This document shows, one piece after another, positions 6,498 through 8,332 of a DNA stretch of 8,332 nucleotides. Numbering within the stretch: the first letter of the stretch is position 1; each line of letters starts with the position of its first letter. Origin of the DNA: UBA1535 sp964371035 (GTDB taxonomy: Bacteria; Bacillota; Clostridia; Tissierellales; Sedimentibacteraceae). The stretch lies in NCBI GenBank assembly GCA_964371035.1, contig CAYJLG010000069.1, positions 1-8,332 of the forward strand. The letters are read 5' to 3'. The translations under genes and the position numbers were made by a program. The notes under the pieces were generated by a model. That model searched no databases and was not told the DNA's origin. It was given only the letters and a program-made list of their open reading frames with translations.

Positions 6498-7313
6498 TTA
6501 ATAATTTTCGTCGTACGTAAACGTAAGAGTTGTTTCTTGAAACTCTTCGCCACTTGTATCATATAACTTTAATAGATAATTCACACTCGCTCCATCGCCT
6601 TTAGCTATTAGTCTTTCAATTTCTTGCAATGTAATAATATCAGAAATATTAATATAAAGTAATGCTACATAAGGCATTTCTACTCTAATTATTTTTTCTT
6701 CGTTTAGGTCGTTAATAATTTTTGCCGATGTAGGAACATATTTTGATATATCCCCAGAGGCATCACTAATATAAAGTCCCTTATTTATGAACGACATATA
6801 AGGATAATTCACTATTGATGTTTCGTTATCTATGTATAGCTTCTTGTCGCTTCCAACAATGTAGTGAGCAGGATTTATAATAAAGAATCTATCATCATCT
6901 TCATTTGAGCAATATGGTGGCAGAAAAGATTCAGGGAGATTTTCAGATTCTTTTGCTTCTTTAGAAAGCTCTTCAATCAAAGTATATTCATCCCAATATG
7001 TAACGCTATTTCGTGGGTCGTGCATTCTACTTTGCAATACTTTAATTTCATATTCGTTTCCTTCTACAAATTCAAAACCTTCAATGTAGTAATCAAATTG
7101 TTTCCAAACAGCATCGGCACTTTCTTTTATAGCAAAAAGAGAACTACCATAATCGCTACCAGTACATTGGTCTGTTTTAATACCTAATAACATTTCGGAA
7201 GCAATGGTCATAGTAAGTTCTTTTTGACTTACAATTTCAGGATAACTTTTATCATCATTCAACGAACATGATAAGATTAGTGTGGTGCTTAGCAATAACA
7301 ATAAATTTCGCAT
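6498..7313 (-). CDS. DUF4377 domain-containing lipoprotein
   Basis: The product (271 residues) has a short lipoprotein signal ending LILSC (Cys16). Residues about 33-120 resemble DUF4377, a small domain of unknown function in bacterial lipoproteins: DQCTG (48-52), LFAIKES, then IEGFEFVEGNEYEIKV (77-92) and YTLIEELSKE (110-119), which follow the family's IEGFxYxxGYxYxLxV and YxLxxxLSK patterns. The remaining 150 residues, from about 122, were not recognised; they are rich in aromatic and beta-forming residues and acidic overall (SNEDDDRFFIINPAHYIVGS). Cys50 and Cys135 are the only cysteines after the lipid site and could form a disulfide. The start is supported by the signal peptide; the leader is A-rich with no Shine-Dalgarno. 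A partial promoter-like TTTTGC pair (7350-7378) lies upstream, but its spacing is poor. The role is unknown; location in the outer membrane or periplasm is inferred. Confidence 0.82.
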   Translation of the reverse strand: MRNLLLLLSTTLILSCSLNDDKSYPEIVSQKELTMTIASEMLLGIKTDQCTGSDYGSSLFAIKESADAVWKQFDYYIEGFEFVEGNEYEIKVLQSRMHDPRNSVTYWDEYTLIEELSKEAKESENLPESFLPPYCSNEDDDRFFIINPAHYIVGSDKKLYIDNETSIVNYPYMSFINKGLYISDASGDISKYVPTSAKIINDLNEEKIIRVEMPYVALLYINISDIITLQEIERLIAKGDGASVNYLLKLYDTSGEEFQETTLTFTYDENY

Positions 7314-7467
7314 GATTTTAATTTTTTATATTTCTTCTTTACTATGAGTGCAAAACAGTAAAATACCCCTATGCAAAATTGCAAAAAAAATCAAATGCTT
7401 TTTATCTTACTAATAATTGCACCTTCTTTAATCTAAATATTTATCAAAATAAACCTCAATATTTATA

Positions 7468-7498
7468 TTCGGAAAAACAGAATTTTAGCTTATTTTTG
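7468..7498 (+). promoter_or_regulatory. Putative Bacteroidota-type promoter of glycyl-tRNA synthetase
   Basis: TATTTTTG (7491-7498) matches the TAnnTTTG -7 element exactly. TTCG at 7468-7471, one mismatch from TTTG, lies 19 bases upstream, the usual spacing. The predicted start near 7504 gives a leader of about 60 bases. In this leader ATTAGC (7507-7512) and GCTAAT (7516-7521) form a small perfect hairpin at the extreme 5' end, which might stabilise the RNA. No T-box or riboswitch was seen. Confidence 0.55.
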
Positions 7499-7564
7499 CA
7501 CGCTTAATTAGCAAAGCTAATATTTTACTTTTTAACGAATATAAATAATTGATATATAAAGAAA

Positions 7565-8332
7565 ATGGCACAAGAAGACGTTTTTAAAAAATTAGTAGCC
7601 CATTGTAAAGAATATGGGTTTGTGTTTCAATCGAGCGAAATTTACGACGGACTTGGAGCCGTGTACGACTACGGACAGCTTGGTGTTGAACTAAAAAACA
7701 ATATTAAAAAGTATTGGTACGATGCAATGGTAAAACTAAACGAAAACGTTGTTGGTTTAGATTCAGCCATTTTTATGCACCCAACTACTTGGAAAGCTTC
7801 GGGACACGTTGATGCTTTTAACGACCCGTTGATTGACAACAAAGACAGCAAAAAACGCTATCGTGCCGATGTTCTTATCGAAGATTTAATTCAGAAATAC
7901 GAAGGCAAGATAGAAAAAGAAGTGGCTAAGGCTAAAAAGAAATTTGGCGAATCGTTTGATGAGGAGCAGTTCAAAAGCACTAATCCACGTGTGTTGGCTA
8001 ACTTGGAGGAAATTAACAAAATTCACACTCGTTTTGCAAAAGCTCTTAACGATGGCGATTTAGAAGATTTACGTCAGATTATTGTTGATTACGAAGTAGC
8101 TTGTCCTATTTCGGGAACTAAAAACTGGACCGACGTGCGTCAGTTTAACCTTATGTTCTCAACCGAAATGGGTTCTACAGCCGACGGAGCAAGCAAAATT
8201 TATCTTCGCCCCGAAACAGCGCAAGGTATTTTTGTAAACTTCCTAAATGTTCAGAAAACTGGACGCATGAAAATCCCTTTCGGTATTGCGCAAATTGGTA
8301 AGGCTTTCCGCAACGAGATTGTGGCTCGTCAG
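7565..8332 (+). CDS. glyQS: Glycyl-tRNA synthetase (dimer type), N-terminal part
   Basis: This class II synthetase charges tRNA-Gly with glycine in the cytosol. The window holds the first 256 codons, with the frame open to the edge; the 3' part is missing. The protein begins MAQEDVFKKLVAHCKEYGFV, then SSEIYDGLGAVYDYGQLG, a hallmark of the single-chain alpha2 (eukaryote/archaea-like) GlyRS and not of the alpha2beta2 GlyQ/GlyS pair. Next come HPTTWKASGHVDAFNDPLID (72-91) and YRADVLIED, a charged helical insertion (about 107-165), NLMFSTEMG, YLRPETAQGIFVNF (213-226, part of the active site) and the motif 2 segment FRNEI (248-252). The start follows an A-rich leader (AAAGAAA). Databases name this gene glyQS or glyS. 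It is divergent from the DUF4377 gene, with a 251-base gap carrying its own promoter. Identification is secure. Confidence 0.97.
   Translation, partial: MAQEDVFKKLVAHCKEYGFVFQSSEIYDGLGAVYDYGQLGVELKNNIKKYWYDAMVKLNENVVGLDSAIFMHPTTWKASGHVDAFNDPLIDNKDSKKRYRADVLIEDLIQKYEGKIEKEVAKAKKKFGESFDEEQFKSTNPRVLANLEEINKIHTRFAKALNDGDLEDLRQIIVDYEVACPISGTKNWTDVRQFNLMFSTEMGSTADGASKIYLRPETAQGIFVNFLNVQKTGRMKIPFGIAQIGKAFRNEIVARQ

Noticed and set aside
7669..7851. Minus-strand frame of 60 residues opposite the GlyRS gene
   Set aside because: It lies opposite conserved GlyRS sequence and is a shadow frame.

Overview
The window looks like chromosomal DNA of a Bacteroidota bacterium, most likely of the order Bacteroidales. 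It is AT-rich. Three genes begin with short lipoprotein signals, A-rich stretches stand where a Shine-Dalgarno would be, and two promoter-like sites fit the Bacteroidota form (TTTG at -33, TAnnTTTG at -7). The recognisable proteins (ThiC, NadB, a GH20 lipoprotein, a dimer-type GlyRS, a DUF4377 lipoprotein) suit that assignment. The species cannot be named from this stretch.

Layout: (1) 1-433, the 3' end of thiC (+), closed by a strong terminator at 475-525. (2) 526-980, a gene-free stretch with a 12-bp perfect inverted repeat and two imperfect TGTCCGA-type inverted ends about 345 bp apart, possibly the remnant of a small non-autonomous mobile element. (3) 981-3287 (-), a secreted GH20 beta-N-acetylhexosaminidase lipoprotein. 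(4) 3428-5002 (-), nadB, L-aspartate oxidase, with a Bacteroidota-type promoter just upstream that indicates the internal ATG at 5002 is the true start. (5) 5138-5515, a 42-bp tandem repeat array whose units alternate between two types (84-bp higher-order period), each carrying a 14-16 bp palindrome or its decayed derivative. (6) 5678-6391 (+), an unrecognised lipoprotein, and 6498-7313 (-), a DUF4377 lipoprotein; these converge on a perfect 13-bp bidirectional terminator at 6420-6451. (7) 7565-8332 (+), the first half of glycyl-tRNA synthetase, with a likely promoter at 7468-7498.

The genes do not form one pathway. thiC (thiamine), nadB (NAD) and GlyRS (translation) are housekeeping genes; the GH20 enzyme is for glycan use; the two small lipoproteins are of unknown role. 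nadB and the GH20 gene lie in the same direction with a 140-bp gap and no obvious terminator between them, so read-through is possible, but no functional link is evident. The most unusual structure is the alternating repeat array upstream of nadB. No defence system, CRISPR array, intact insertion sequence or RNA gene was seen.
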